From assembly GCA_034401795.1 (NCBI GenBank), contig CM067359.1, positions 143,226,233-143,290,232 of the forward strand: a stretch of 64,000 nucleotides of DNA, given 5' to 3'. Of this stretch, positions 23,633 to 35,416 are shown piece after piece. The DNA comes from Chaetoderma sp. LZ-2023a. Lineage: Eukaryota > Mollusca > Caudofoveata > Chaetodermatida > Chaetodermatidae. The notes under the pieces are model-generated. The model was not told the DNA's origin, made no database searches, and saw nothing but the letters and a program-made list of their open reading frames with translations. The position numbers were made by a program, and so were the translations under genes. How positions within the stretch are numbered: the first letter of the stretch is position 1; the number at the start of each line of letters is the position of its first letter.

Positions 23633-25422
23633 AATCAGTTCTTACTTTGAACACTGGCTCATCCGATCTCAATGAAACTTTACAGAAGTGATCTATACTA
23701 TTCAGGGATGTGATCTGCATAACAACACATTTAATTTTGGAGCATTTTAACTATTTTTTTCACAGTTTTGGACGTAGACTTTTTTCATGTATTTTGCAAG
23801 AGCAGTTTTGGTTAAGGTTTTTTAATCAACTTGTTTTTCAACACTGGCTCATCCGATCTCAATGAAATTTTACAGCAGTGATCTATACTATACAGGGATG
23901 TGATCTACATAACAATAGATTTAATTTTGGGGCATTTTAACAATTCTTTTCACGGTTTTGGACTTGGACTTTTTAAATGTGTTTTACAAGTGCAGTTTTG
24001 GCCAGTAATTGTCGATTGTAATTCATTTCAGATAGAAACTTGAAACTTTAGAGATGATTGCACATATGGACAGGGATCTGCATGACACTTGGAATTTTGG
24101 CATGACCCCCAGTGGCAGGGGTGGGGAATGTGGGGTAAAAAATTAACTTTTTCAAAAGGTTGTCATGTCGCATATGATTTTCAAGCCAATGATGAGTAAA
24201 CTACAGTAGAATTTATTGATCTTGGGTCAGAAACTGAGGGTAGTGGGGGGGGGGGGGGTGTCAAAAGTAGGCACCAATCTATTGTAATGCAACTCCTCCT
24301 AGACCATTTCAGACAGAAACTTGAAACTTTGGGGATGATTGCACATATGGCCAGAGATGTGCATGACACTTGAAATTTTGGCATGACCCCAGGGGTACGG
24401 CCCTGGGAGTGGGAAATGTGGGGTAAAAAATAGAATTTTTCCAAAGCTTGTCATGTCGCATATCATTTTCAAGACAATGATGAGTAGACTACAGTACAGG
24501 GAATTATTTTGATCTTGAGTCAAACTGAGGGTGGGGTCGGGGTCAAAAGTGGGCACCAATCTATTGTAACGCAACTCCTAGACCATTTCAAATAGAAACT
24601 TGAAACTTTCTTTATGATTACACATATGGCCAGAGATGTGCATGACACATTGGAATTTTGATATCACCCCCAGGGGCAGGGGTGGGGGAAATGGTGGGCA
24701 GAAAATAAATTTTAGCAAATGTGGTCATGTCACATATCATTTTGAAGCTTGTAGTTAGTAGCCTACAGTACAACAAAATTTTTTGTTCTTGAGTCAATCG
24801 GAGGGAAGTGGCAGGGGTCAAACTTATTTTTCAACACTGGCTCATCCGATTTCAATGACACTACAGAAGTGATCTATACTATACAGTTATGTGATCTACA
24901 TAGCAATAGATTTAATTTTGCAGCATTTTAATTATTTTTTCACGGTTTTGGACATAGACTTTTTCATGTATTTTGCCAGTGCAGTTTTCATTAACGTTTT
25001 TTAATCAACTTTTTTTTCAACACTGACTCATCCAATCTCAATGAAACTTTACAGAAGTGATCTGTACTATACAGGGATGTGATCTACAAACAATATATTT
25101 AATTTTGGGGCAATTTAGCTATTTTTTCATGATTTTGGACTTGGACATTTTTTTCAACAATGGCTCACCAGATATCAACAGAGTTATATACTATGCAAGA
25201 GTACTATCTGGATCATTACTAGTTTCATTTTGAAAAAATTTCACGGACAGACAATCCGCAGTTTGGTACAAAATTTCCATGGTTAATTGTTTACGCTTGT
25301 TTGTTGGTGCATTACTGAATATGTGTATTACAAACCATGACAAGTTTGCTTTGCCAATCAACACTATCCATGCCTTTACAGGCGAGACATATTGTACACT
25401 TCAGCGTTCTTGTTTTAATAGT
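23633..25422 (+). repeat. Composite tandem array with CAGGCGAGACA right end
   Basis: Two unit types alternate. Type a (aacactggctcatccgatct, ctacagaagtgatctatact, cagggatgtgatct) occurs at about 23650, 23840, 24833, 25017 and weakly 25152. Type b, about 285 bp (gaaactttgaggatgattgc, acatatgg-cagagatgtgca, ggcatgacccc), occurs at about 24040, 24310 and 24595. The block ends with caggcgagacatattg and cttcagcgttcttgtttt at 25380-25417, the same kind of right terminus as at 23594. Homopolymer G (24246-24258) lies inside unit b. Confidence 0.75.
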
Positions 25423-25649
25423 AGCTGCTGATATTTGACCGTTGGCCCTAAAATCGGTGAAAATAAGATCAGAATTGGATTTTCTGATGCCACAAACCCC
25501 TAAAAGGTGGTATTATTTGTGATTGTAGCCCTTTTGAATTTTTACATATAATTGACCTATTATTGCCCTATGTCTCATGCGATGTCTATTGTGACCCTGA
25601 CATGTAATATTGCCTCAAATTGTCAAAATAAGGTGAGATTCTGGTTAAT
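25423..25649. other. Unique flank before the LTR nest
   Basis: No recognisable feature. Sequence similarity to the LTR family begins at about 25650 (ggcctcctaatc), so the break that truncated the 5' LTR of E1 lies here. Confidence 0.5.
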
Positions 25650-26948
25650 TTAAGGCCTCCTAATCTATGAGCGATTGTCTTTTCCTACGCTCCTCCAGCC
25701 ACAAGGCTTATAATTGTCTGGACCTCCCTTCGACACGTTGGTGCGATCCGACTCTGGAAACACTGGGGTTTCCAAGCGGTGAAGACTAAAGTGTCGATTC
25801 CGCAAACATCCCTCTGTATCCTCGGATAGCAGTTAGTGTAAATATCCATGCCAAAGTAGGAAATACTGCGAAAACATTATACTATTTTAACCGGCCAGCA
25901 GTGCATCTCTGGATATTCTTAAACCTAACCCTAGCGACAGGTAAATGTTAGTCCCCAGGTTCGGATCCTTCATGATCTGTCCCCGACATACCAGGTGATG
26001 GACGGGACACGGATCTCCCTCTAACTCTTCACAGTGACTGGGTGCGGTCTTGGAACCCACCACACCCTCACGTGAAGGTCACTATAGTTGGATATCCATC
26101 TCCTCCGCTTTTCAATTGCTTATGTAAATATGTCTTGTCCTAGTGATGTTGTATGTGGTTGCGGTGTTGTAAGTAACCGGATCGGTATATGATTCTGGAA
26201 CTGCTGCGTCATGAAATGTCTGCCTGCTATCTATCTGAGGGGGATGCTCCGTAAGGTGGCCATATGGAAACCTCTGGAAATCATCCACCCCATCTTCACG
26301 TAATTCAGCGTGCATCACAATAACATATTGTTTCACTAGGTTGACAGACACTACACACTTAGCATATGTTTAAACAAGAGCGTGGTCCTTTTTGCCAGCT
26401 CTCTTCCTCCACCTCGGTTTGAAGGTATTTTCCTGTGACGGAGGCCTGCGCGAGGCACTCCTCTCACTCCTCTCACAACAATAATATTTTGTTATGGGTA
26501 TATTGGTTTATATTAAACTTCATAAGTGAACATGTTAGGACTTCTCCTTGCAGGGATACCTCGCGGATTTAGAGATCGGCGAGGTAGCTCTGACGAGCCC
26601 ACGATAAGCAAGACACCAACTTAGTTCTATGTACTATATTTTCTCTCTCATACTAGCAAATGAGTAGCATTGTTTGTCTATATTTATATTATTTTATTAA
26701 GTATGTCTAGACTCCTAAATTGAGTAATGGCCCACCGGTGACACAAACAGTCAGGATGAGACGGTGTGGTTCAATCTCGGCGGCAATGGTCGCACGGCCC
26801 CACTGGAACGTTATTGTTCCACCGGCTCTAGAAGTCGGTCTTTGTATTTTCCAGAGTCGTGAAACAGGATCCGTAACCCAGAGAACCGATGCTAACCAGC
26901 TAAGCCATGAATCAGCGGATGGACCAGCGCGTACCCCCGGAGGCTACA
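25650..26948 (+). mobile_element. E1 5' LTR, 5'-truncated
   Basis: This segment aligns by eye to the last 1.3 kb of the complete LTRs at 31833-35416 (inverted) and 53788-57209. It is closest to 57480-58867, the distal half of the E1 3' LTR (shared ctccctt-cgacacgttg, gcgatccgactctgg, ccaaagtagg). It ends ggaggctaca at 26948, matching the TACA terminus of the other copies. The U3 with promoter is missing, so E1 cannot start transcription from this end. Confidence 0.8.
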
Positions 26949-26950
26949 AG

Positions 26951-26968
26951 TGGTGCCCGATGTGGGGG
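26951..26968 (+). other. Primer-binding site of E1
   Basis: The sequence tggtgcccgatgtggggg follows the LTR end after two bases. It begins with TGG, the complement of the CCA tail of a tRNA, and has the GC-rich form of LTR-retrotransposon PBSs. The cognate tRNA was not determined. The equivalent site in E2 is deleted. Confidence 0.7.
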
Positions 26969-26974
26969 TGGAAC

Positions 26975-28590
26975 GAGAAACGAACCCACACCCACACTCA
27001 ACACACCTGCATATCAGTCTGCTTCATCAGATGAACAAGCTTCCTTAGACGTGAAAGTAGCATCTTATGTTAGGAGAGCCGCGTGTGTCCTAACTGATCA
27101 TGACCTAAATTTCCCCGGTGTGAAAATACCTGCACCGTATCAACACGAGTATTCGCCGATCAGTGAGGGGACATTCCGTGATGCCTCATGGGCAGGTACT
27201 CATTACATCACCTTGTCAGATATAGGCGACTAACACCTCAGCCAGATTGCGGCCGCCCACGAGAAAGACCCCTACATCTATTACCTTCACGCCCAATGCC
27301 TTCACTGACACCATCAGAAGGTGACCAATGGCCTTCCCCATATGCACCATATCCTGTATCGCCTCCAATTAGGACGTCATCTCCGTATGAGGAATGCCCA
27401 ACTCAGTCACCCATGGTGCTTCCACGATGTATTCATACTAAGCCACCTCCTGTTTATCGTCCCACACCGATAGAGCATTTATCTGAGCCCACACAAGTCT
27501 ACCGAACTGAGCATCATCGGCGGGAATCACCATCGTGGACGCGGCACCAGGGAAATTATCGACAAGACAGGGAACTACCACCATCAGCACCACCAACATG
27601 CAGACCAGCATCTGCGTTCATGCCACTATCCCCTGCACCGCCACCAGGATTCGCGGCGGTAACACAATATCTTGGACCTGGCCGAGTCATTCTCCCCCCC
27701 CCCCAGAATTTAATGGGGAGAGTGACTGGGCCAACTATAAATGTCAATTCGAGATCATCAGCCGTACCAACCAGTGGATGGATCAACAAATGGGAGAGTA
27801 TCTGACCGCAAAACTGTCAGGCAAGGCTCTTCAGGTCCTGGCAGATTTGGGGTCAGACAAAAAGCCAACCTACATGGAACTGGAAAGCATGTTATCGGAA
27901 TGTCTACAATTAAAAAATCTATGGAGATGCACCAAGGAAACCCTGCCAGAGTTGGCCAGTCATATCCGGTGACTTGTCACATGCGCTTACCCCAGTACAA
28001 ATCACGAGGGAGTAATGCATCTACATCTCGACACCTTTATCGACACGTTGAGCGGTGAACCAACTCTCAAAGAAAAGCTGTTTGTCCTCGAACACAACAA
28101 TCTACAGTCCCTGACTGCAATGGCAGTCAGGATAGAAAACTTCTTAGAGCGGGAAAAAGCTATTCGCCGCCAATTGCATCCTATCAACGAGTTGAATGAC
28201 GCACATCTCATTGCGACCGATGCCGCATCTGCACCAGCATCAGCAACAGGCCGTAACAGCACCGCATCACATAATGAACACCCCACCAGTCAGAATCACG
28301 TGCCAAGAGGAAGGGGGGAGTGCCGAGTCCCACCGGGGAGGACACAACAACGTCCCAGGATGCGGGAACCAGCACAATAATAGCAATAGGCAAAATATGC
28401 ACGATAGGTTAGAGGAGATAACGAAACAAATCTCAGCACTCACCAATTTAGTTACTACGCTCAGCACCACAGTCGCCACCCAGCAGACTACATGACCAGC
28501 ACCACGTAACATAGCTCAGCATACACAGTCACCTAACACATGTTTCGGATGTGGTCAGCCGGGCCACTGGAAAGAACGATATCCTCACGT
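26975..28590 (+). pseudogene. gag: E1 gag, decayed (capsid and CCHC knuckle)
   Basis: Gag packages element RNA into virus-like particles. The N-terminal block (27020-27190, EYSPISEGTFRDASWAG) is followed by a Pro-rich linker in a second frame (27240-27690). A capsid segment in a third frame starts after a C-tract at 27690 (EFNGESDWANYKCQFE, LSGKALQVLADLGSDKKPTY, LPELASHIR), with a TGA at 27970 where E2 has CGA. It continues to 28380 (LDTFIDTLSGEP, VRIENFLERE). The nucleocapsid knuckle at 28541-28582 reads CFGCGQPGHWKERY, with the last Cys replaced by Tyr. About 13 codons present in E2 (FGDTAFSETSH) are missing. No convincing start codon lies after the PBS. Confidence 0.8.
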
Positions 28591-29022
28591 CCTCCTTCCA
28601 CAACTCCAACTGCTGACCAATGTACACAGCAGCCAGAGCCCCCATTAAACTCTAACGGGCACTGATTATAGTCACTTCAGTACCCACTCCTGCAACCCGG
28701 CTCAACCGCGGTCACCAGACAAAAACGTCAGGTGGATACATCTACAACCACTAGGAATGCTACCTCAACAACAATAAACAACAGCACACATCCAGCTTCA
28801 CATAATTAATGACTACGATTCACACAGCATCCGCAGCACCACCAACACACCCCAAAATCCACCCCCCCCCCCCTCTGCGAAAAGTTGTGACCCCCGCAAT
28901 AAACACATCTTACAAACCCTCTTCTATGCAAAACAGCCGTGGTTGGTTGTAACACCTCCACTGAAACAACATTTCTTCAATCACCATGACCCAACACCAA
29001 AGCACTTAACACCCAATGAACC
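28591..29022 (+). other. E1 gag-pro spacer
   Basis: Degenerate sequence co-linear with 44380-44528 and the start of the pro frame of E2, with C-tracts at 28861-28872. Frames are broken. Confidence 0.55.
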
Positions 29023-29802
29023 TTGGTGGTATGCACTTTACAAATCCTATCAGCATCACCCACCACAGCCAGCAGCAGTAGCAGCGACATGGACAACAGT
29101 CAGCACTCTGCATCTTGGATCTGCAAAAAGAAGCACAACAAACAACAGCATCGCCACTGTTTCTTTTGCACATCTACCAAACATCCTATGATGCATTGTC
29201 CCAAGTGGCTGGTGCAGGTAACCCTCTGTCGCCACCACACTAGTCCTGTCCAAACTGCTGTTTATACAAACTCTCAGTACAGCCCTCCTGCATCAAGTCC
29301 ACCACCATTTCTACCCCCAGCTCCGTCATCGCCTAAACAACTACAGCAGCAGCGACGACGAGTTGGTCCCTCCATCACTCAGCCACCGATTGCACTCACA
29401 GAAGATATACAGAAGCAAACTGACTGCAATGCACCTAAAGTGGTTCCACAAACAGTATCATTGGAAACTCTTCCGCAAGCACACGGTAAAGTAATATATA
29501 AGTGTGCTTGTCTGTTCAGTGGAGTTTCTACCAGTGCCACAGTAGACACTGGAGTTTCCATCACCGTCTTCAACAGGCGATTGTATGAAAGCATCCCGCC
29601 CCATCGAAAGCCACCCCTTAGGCCCACAAACATATTTTTACAACCAGCTACCGAAGCCAATGTTCTGATGGCTTGTACGGTAAATCTCACAATACAAATA
29701 GAGGAATTGCAATTCATCCAGCGAGTTGTAGTTGCCTCTATTCAAAACGATGCCTTGTTAGGTTCTGATTTCCTCAGTGCCAGTGAAGCCATCATACATT
29801 GA
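29023..29802 (+). pseudogene. pro: E1 protease with N-terminal CCHC knuckle
   Basis: An open frame of 259 codons. A second zinc knuckle, CFFCTSTKHPMMHC (CX2CX4HX4C), lies at 29158-29199, and a Pro-rich stretch follows. The retropepsin-like aspartic protease active site ATVDTGVSITVFNRRLYE lies near 29538-29590, and the domain ends NDALLGSDFLSASE, the usual second conserved block of such proteases. The protease would cleave the Gag-Pol polyprotein. The frame is open over the whole domain but is cut off from gag and RT by frameshifts, so the element is dead. E2 has the Ala form (DTGAS); here it is DTGVS. Confidence 0.8.
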
Positions 29803-30339
29803 AAACAACAAGAACTAGACATACACAGCCGTCGCATACCCCTTGGACCGGAATCATCACTGTTTGACACATGTGTTGTGATTGTTAGCTTCAACAGCAA
29901 TGGTTGAGCCGGGACAGGAGGAGATCTTATGGGCCACTGAACCACAGTTAGGAGACAACACACACATAGCCATGTTGGAACCCGACCCCAAATACATGAT
30001 TACCTCCCAATGCACCAGTTCCCGGATGATCGTGGACATCACCAACAAGGATCGCATACCATTCCGGGTATTCAATGGAACAGTGAACCCAATAACACTA
30101 GTCCAGGGTGTTCGTTGTGGCCATTTGGTGGATGTAATATCACTGGAAACACCCCCCCCCCCCCCCCACACCACACCTACACCAGCAGCAGCTGAGGATA
30201 ATTTACCAGAACACATGCATGACTCATATTTGCGCGCCACAATTGGTTTAATGCAATCTCACAAATGTGACGTACGGTGGATACCACACAAATATCGGGA
30301 GAATTTCTCCACAGGAGATATGGACCTGTGAGAAACCCA
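29803..30339 (+). pseudogene. pol: E1 protease-RT connecting region
   Basis: A frame at 29882-30331 encodes a conserved connector (NTHIAMLEPDPKYMI, RCGHLVDVISLE, LRATIGLMQSHKCD) also found in E2 at 45637-46011. It probably links protease to RT in the Pol polyprotein. A C-tract at 30151-30168 is expanded relative to E2. Confidence 0.65.
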
Positions 30340-31145
30340 TCTCGTGTGACACTCCATCAATACCGAAAACAATCAACCAGTACGACAGCCCATTCGATGT
30401 CTCCCCATTCACAAGGAAGCTGAAGCACACCAACAGGTTAACGACATGTTACGGACATGCATCATAGAGCCCTCAGTATCCCCCTGGGCCAGTCCCATAG
30501 TACTAGCTGGCAAAAAAGGATGGATCTTAGCGGTTTTGTATGGACTACCACCGCCTTAATAAATCTACGCGTCAAAGACGCATATCCGCTACCACGGATA
30601 GATCAGGCCTTAGATTCCATGTCCGAAGCCAAGTGGTTTTGTACACTTAACCTAGCTAGTGGGTACTGGCAGGTAGTCATGGATGAGGCTGACAGGGAGA
30701 AAACCACGTCGAGACGGTCTTTTCCAATTTCGCAAGATGCCCTACAGCCTGTACAATGCTCCTGGAACATTCAAGCGTCTCATTGAGCAGGTATTAACTA
30801 CCCTGCAATGGGAAATATCGTCTTTGGCTCTTCATGTGAGCAGACCCTGTCCAATCTGGACACGGTTCTGATGCGGTTCCATGCCACAAATCTCAAGCTC
30901 AAACCGAAGAAGTGTCACTTCTTCAGACAGAGCATCGACTTCCAGGGTCACGTAATCTCCACAGATGGAGTTGCTGCACAACCTTCCAAAACAAAAGCAG
31001 TAGCAGAATGGCAGACCCCCACTTCAGTCACCGACACAAGGGGTTTCCTCGGTCTCTGCCAGTATTATCGCCGATGCATCTGTCACTTTAGTGAGATGGC
31101 ATCCCCCTTATTCCAGATCACTGAGAAAGATCGACAATACGAATT
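30340..31145 (+). pseudogene. pol: E1 reverse transcriptase, catalytic residues lost
   Basis: Ty3/Gypsy-type RT, co-linear with E2 46060-46890. Recognisable blocks are RPIRCLPIHKEAEAH-like text at about 30390, DAYPLPRIDQALDS at 30580-30620, LNLASGYWQVVMDEAD at 30646-30693 and LKLKPKKCHFFRQSIDFQGH at 30895-30955. The first catalytic Asp is Asn (codon 30649-30651, AAC; E2 has GAC). The YIDD box is absent because about 25 bp present in E2 (46540-46565) are deleted near 30813-30820. Several frameshifts are present. Non-functional. Confidence 0.85.
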
Positions 31146-31165
31146 AGCAACACCACCCCACTCCA
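31146..31165 (+). other. E1 internal deletion junction (RNase H-integrase lost)
   Basis: Left of the junction the sequence matches E2 at about 46,885 (end of RT). Right of it the sequence matches E2 at about 49,210 (ttagcaccaccacccccact). About 2.3 kb coding for RNase H, integrase and GPY/F is therefore missing from E1. Confidence 0.8.
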
Positions 31166-31832
31166 ACTGGCGTCCCTCATCTCTGCACCGAGTTCGGACA
31201 GCACACATCCCATTTTGTTCACACTCCACTCGTCGTCTGCTGTCTGCCAATCTTCAGATATGAAAGAGTTTGCTGTTTTGAGAGGCGGGAGCATCCCACA
31301 CCACCATGAACACACTTGCCCTCAAGGCTGGATATGTCAGTTGCTCAATGCGTGAATACTACATACACATCCGGTTATAGGAGGTTTAACGGAGATATTG
31401 TGCATCTCATTACAACGAGCAGCACAGTCGTCACCATCAGTATAGCAGCATGCACCTAACTTTTGTAACAGAAAAAGTTAGACACCTTTTTCCGTAACAT
31501 TCCCTCCTGCACGATTACAGTGAAATCATCACCCACTGCACCCCTACTTTTCTATAAAGCAACAGACTCGGCATTCCCCAGCTTAGAAACCTGGATGCGC
31601 CTACCACACACTACGCCAGCATCACACAGCACCCAGACTTCTCTACAACAGAACACTACCATCATCAGAACAAGTCAACATTTTCTGCAAGAACCCCGCC
31701 CCCCCCCCCTACCCACCTCGGTATGCAGAAAACTTATCATACGGTGAGGAAGAAGACATCGCAGCCATCAACAACATGTGCCACAAGGACACACCCACCT
31801 CTTGGAGGCGACATACAGCAGCTAAAGACAAA
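31166..31832 (+). mobile_element. E1 post-pol region, part 1
   Basis: Co-linear with E2 49230-49960 (cactccactcgtcgt, aatcttcagatatga, agaaaaagttagacacc, cattccctcctgcac). Open frames are broken. The part ends in the 4-bp target duplication CAAA at 31829-31832. Confidence 0.7.
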
Positions 31833-34800
31833 TGTAGCTCGCCGGGTAGTGTCGGGCCATCCCAGTGTATCATGTCGACTCGCCGCGCCACAAGTGCACG
31901 ACGAGTGATGACGCTGGTTAGCATCCCGTCTCGGGGTGACGGACCATGTACGAGACTGCCCTGCGGGAAACAAAAACTGGCTCCTAAGGCCGGTGGAACT
32001 CAATCATTCCGGTGGGGCCATGCGACCATCGTCGTGAACATTAAACACAACTGTCTCATCCCAAGAATTTGTGTCACCAGTATGCCTGTCCATAGCAATT
32101 TCGTGATCTATGGACTTACAAGATTTGATTTGGTGACCTAAAAATATAAGTCTATACAATGAGTTTACCTAAATAATTTTAAATATGCTAGATGCTACTA
32201 CAGTAAGAGCATCCGAAAATACGAGACATAGAGACAGGTAGATGAACTTTTAAACATGGGGCTCCCGGAGGTACCACACAGACTCGTAGGTCTGCAGAGG
32301 TATCCCCACAAGGGAGGCTCCCGTACACGAGACTTAACTAATTAACTTAATATAAGTTATTATACCTCTATGCTGAAAGGAAGAAGGTTATCTCGGACGA
32401 AAAGTTATGTGCCTCACGCGGGCACTACTCCTAGTGCTGGTTTGGGAGAGGAGTATTATCCTGGCGTGGATCGTCGTCGCTGAATCCTTGCGATAAGCAA
32501 GTGCCTCTTGCGGGCCTCCGTCTCGGGAAGGTGTCACCACTGCTTAAAGCTGGAGAAGAATAGTAGGCAAAAATGGGCACACTCTAATATTTCAACCAAA
32601 AATGCTTTAGAAGAAAAAGACCATACCAATTGAGATTATGACTATAGGGGTGCGTACTGTTTTACGTGAAGACGGGACGGGCGATTCCCGCTGGATTCCC
32701 TCGTCACCGTCTTATGTGATTCTTGGTATGCTGAATTAGTAGTTGCGGCTTTAGTTATGCGGGCCTTCTGCGTTGCTTAATTAATTTTTAGTTGTTTTCA
32801 AAACAAGAATTATTTTTGCCCGCAACTGGCTGGTATCTACCTAGCTATTAGACACGACTGTCACTGAGAACAGATGCCCTAAGACATCAATACTGAAGAC
32901 AGCGCTCATACATGTTACGTAGCAAGATTTCTGAACTGGATAAGAATCCAGACATCCCGCCCCCTTAACCACATAAAACGTTACAAGACATGGGTTACTT
33001 TTCACGAAAGCATTATTAGACCATTGTTCTATCATTATGGTGGCGGTAAGAGAGACGAATACCCACCGTAAATGTCCTTCCCGCAAGGGCGTGGCAGATC
33101 TAAATATCATGCGCAGACATTCTTATGGAATTCGGTGGGGGTACGTGTCTCGCCCATCACCGGTCCTATGGAACTAACCATTTAGCCTGTCGTTAGATTT
33201 ATATACAAGTTGCCCTGGTTTTCACTGCTGAGTGTGGGAGGTTTGTTCAGTAATAAAAATAATAATTAATATATGTTTTCGCAGTGCTTTTCTACATTGG
33301 CTAAAGTGGTAACTACTAAGTATCCAAAGATACAAGGGAAATGTATGTGACACCACACCCTGCCCATCACCGCTCGGAAACCCCAATAGTTTCTCAGAGT
33401 CGGATCAGCCCATGGTGCGGATAGGGGCATCCAAACAATTAAGAAGCCACAAGGCTGGGTGGAACATGAAGAGAGACAAAATCTTGGAGTTATGAGACTT
33501 ACCGGAGTGCGGGGCTAGATTATCGCACTACCGGAAGAGAAGAGTATATTACGGAGTACGTAATGAAGAAAGTGTCTCTAATCATTTTGAACCTATCCTA
33601 TTGAGCTGAATAGAAAAGGTTTAGTCGGTAGCATGCCAGGCTAAACAGAGTTATAGCATGGACAGCGACCTCAGTGAAAATTGTTGGTGGCAGGAGAAAT
33701 TGCTGCATATATAAGTGTTGCTGTATAGTGTTTCCTACGTGCACTGCTGTCCTATATTTTCTATGAATAAGCAAAACATATGAACGGATGGCCACTGGCC
33801 ATATATATACATAATCTAACCAGAACAATCAATACGGTATCAAATGATCAAGGTATACATATCAGTACAGGTTAACGAACCTACTATTGTGTGGTTAGCA
33901 ACACATGGCAGAAAATGAGAATAATTATGAACAGATACAGAAATGATAACTAGCGGTCCTAAGACCATTACGGTTCCTTTTAGTCATCGGGACCATTCTT
34001 ATGGATACAATATAATCAACGAAATACATATAGAGAAATATATTTAAACTGCGGAGTATAGTTACTTGAATACTCGGTAGTCATTCTTAAGTTAGGCTAC
34101 CGTGTTACTGAAATTGATACATCATTCCCTAGTTTGACGTACGTTGATGCATTCTCAGGAAGCTGAAAAGTTCGCACAGGTTGGTTCCCACAAGCTGTTT
34201 TCCCGCAAACAAGACTTCCGCAAGAACACTCATGGCGGGAGGGGTACATCGCTCAGCACTGTAAGCCTAATAGGATGTCTAACGAGCAGTCAGCAAAAGA
34301 TACGATAGTACTACTGTGGTGAAGAAAGTTCCCATACACCGATGGTACGGATGGAAGTGTAAACAACCCGATCACAAGTGGGGGTTGTTAGAGGCAAACG
34401 AAGACACAAAACAAAGTTTCACGGTGCTGGGTATGTCCGCCAGCTCTGAAGACGCACCGGGCAGTGTGTACTTGCTGTGGTCGAAAGTTAGAAGAACCTA
34501 CACGATATTAGTGCGGTGACGGTTGAAATACCTCTTTTAGGCGTGGCCGGCAGATCCGGCGAGTCATCCATCAAAGAACATCCTGCCTCTACATCTGTAG
34601 ACTCACATATTCAGGCCGTAAAGGCCTCACCGCAAATTTGTGTTCCGAAGTAGATATTGATATTCGTGAACAATTATCAGAAGTTCCAAATTACTCCCGT
34701 AGGTAGGGGGTTACAAAATTGTTTTAGTGCGGTGGGTTGGACAACTGCCAGCTACGGGATAAAACCCCGACACATAGCGAAGTGAAATGCGTATTGTCTG

Positions 34801-35416
34801 TCGCGCTAATAGTAGCTGGTACACATTCAACCTGTTCAGCCCCTGGCCGAGGATGCTCTCGATCACTGGATCGCGTCTCCTTTTATACTCCTCGTGACGT
34901 CACAGGCGCAGGCTCCAACCAATCATCGTTCGAGCAACAGCAAATCAGCGTGTAGCTAATAATATCGCAGCCGAATGTTCTAGAACATTCTAGAAGTTTT
35001 GCGTTCACGTGGTTATGACGTCACGGCAATATTTTGAAGATAATCAAGAAGGGTTTTCCGTGGATAAATCAGCCATTTCCCAACCGATTTTGAAATGGTT
35101 TACAGATTTAAAAAGCCCGTTAAATTCTGGTCTTGATCAATGCCAGATTTAACGGGAACAGGCAGTCACTAAGGATTACTGGGTACCATCTCGGTACACT
35201 AAAAGCGCTATCCTATCTTGGTCGTAACTAGCATCCTGGCGCGCGCATGCACATCATGCGTTTTAACGAAGTTTTCACAACGCTATCTCTCCCATAGGCC
35301 TATATACGCTTATGGCTCTACCCAGGGGGGCGTGTTCAGAAAACGAATCCAGGGCGGGCGGCGCGTACCCAGCTTAGCTCGAACGGCCGGTATCCGACTG
35401 GTCGATCCGAACTACA
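31833..35416 (-). mobile_element. Solo LTR of the same Gypsy family, 3.58 kb
   Basis: On the minus strand it starts TGTAGTTCGGATCGACC (35416) and ends GGCGAGCTACA (31833). It matches the E2 3' LTR along its whole length in reverse order. It contains the leader segment (31960-32100), the CCCGCAAGAGGCACTT block (about 32500), the TATA box and CRE (34881-34902), and the GTACCGAG block (about 35190). The flanks carry the direct repeat CAAA at 31829-31832 and 35417-35420. No internal gag or pol remains, so it is a solo LTR left by LTR-LTR recombination after insertion into E1. Confidence 0.88.
34881..34902 (-). promoter_or_regulatory. Solo LTR core promoter (CRE + TATA)
   Basis: On the minus strand tgacgtca (34902-34895) is followed after 7 bp by tataaaa (34887-34881). 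Two ATTGG boxes (inverted CCAAT) lie upstream in the LTR sense, but here they are mutated (gattggttgg is retained at about 34915-34924). Confidence 0.75.

Noticed and set aside
26720..27034. Gag start placed inside 26720-26950
   Set aside because: That segment is inside the LTR, since it is present at both LTRs (57000-57209, 58600-58867); gag must begin after the PBS at 26968.
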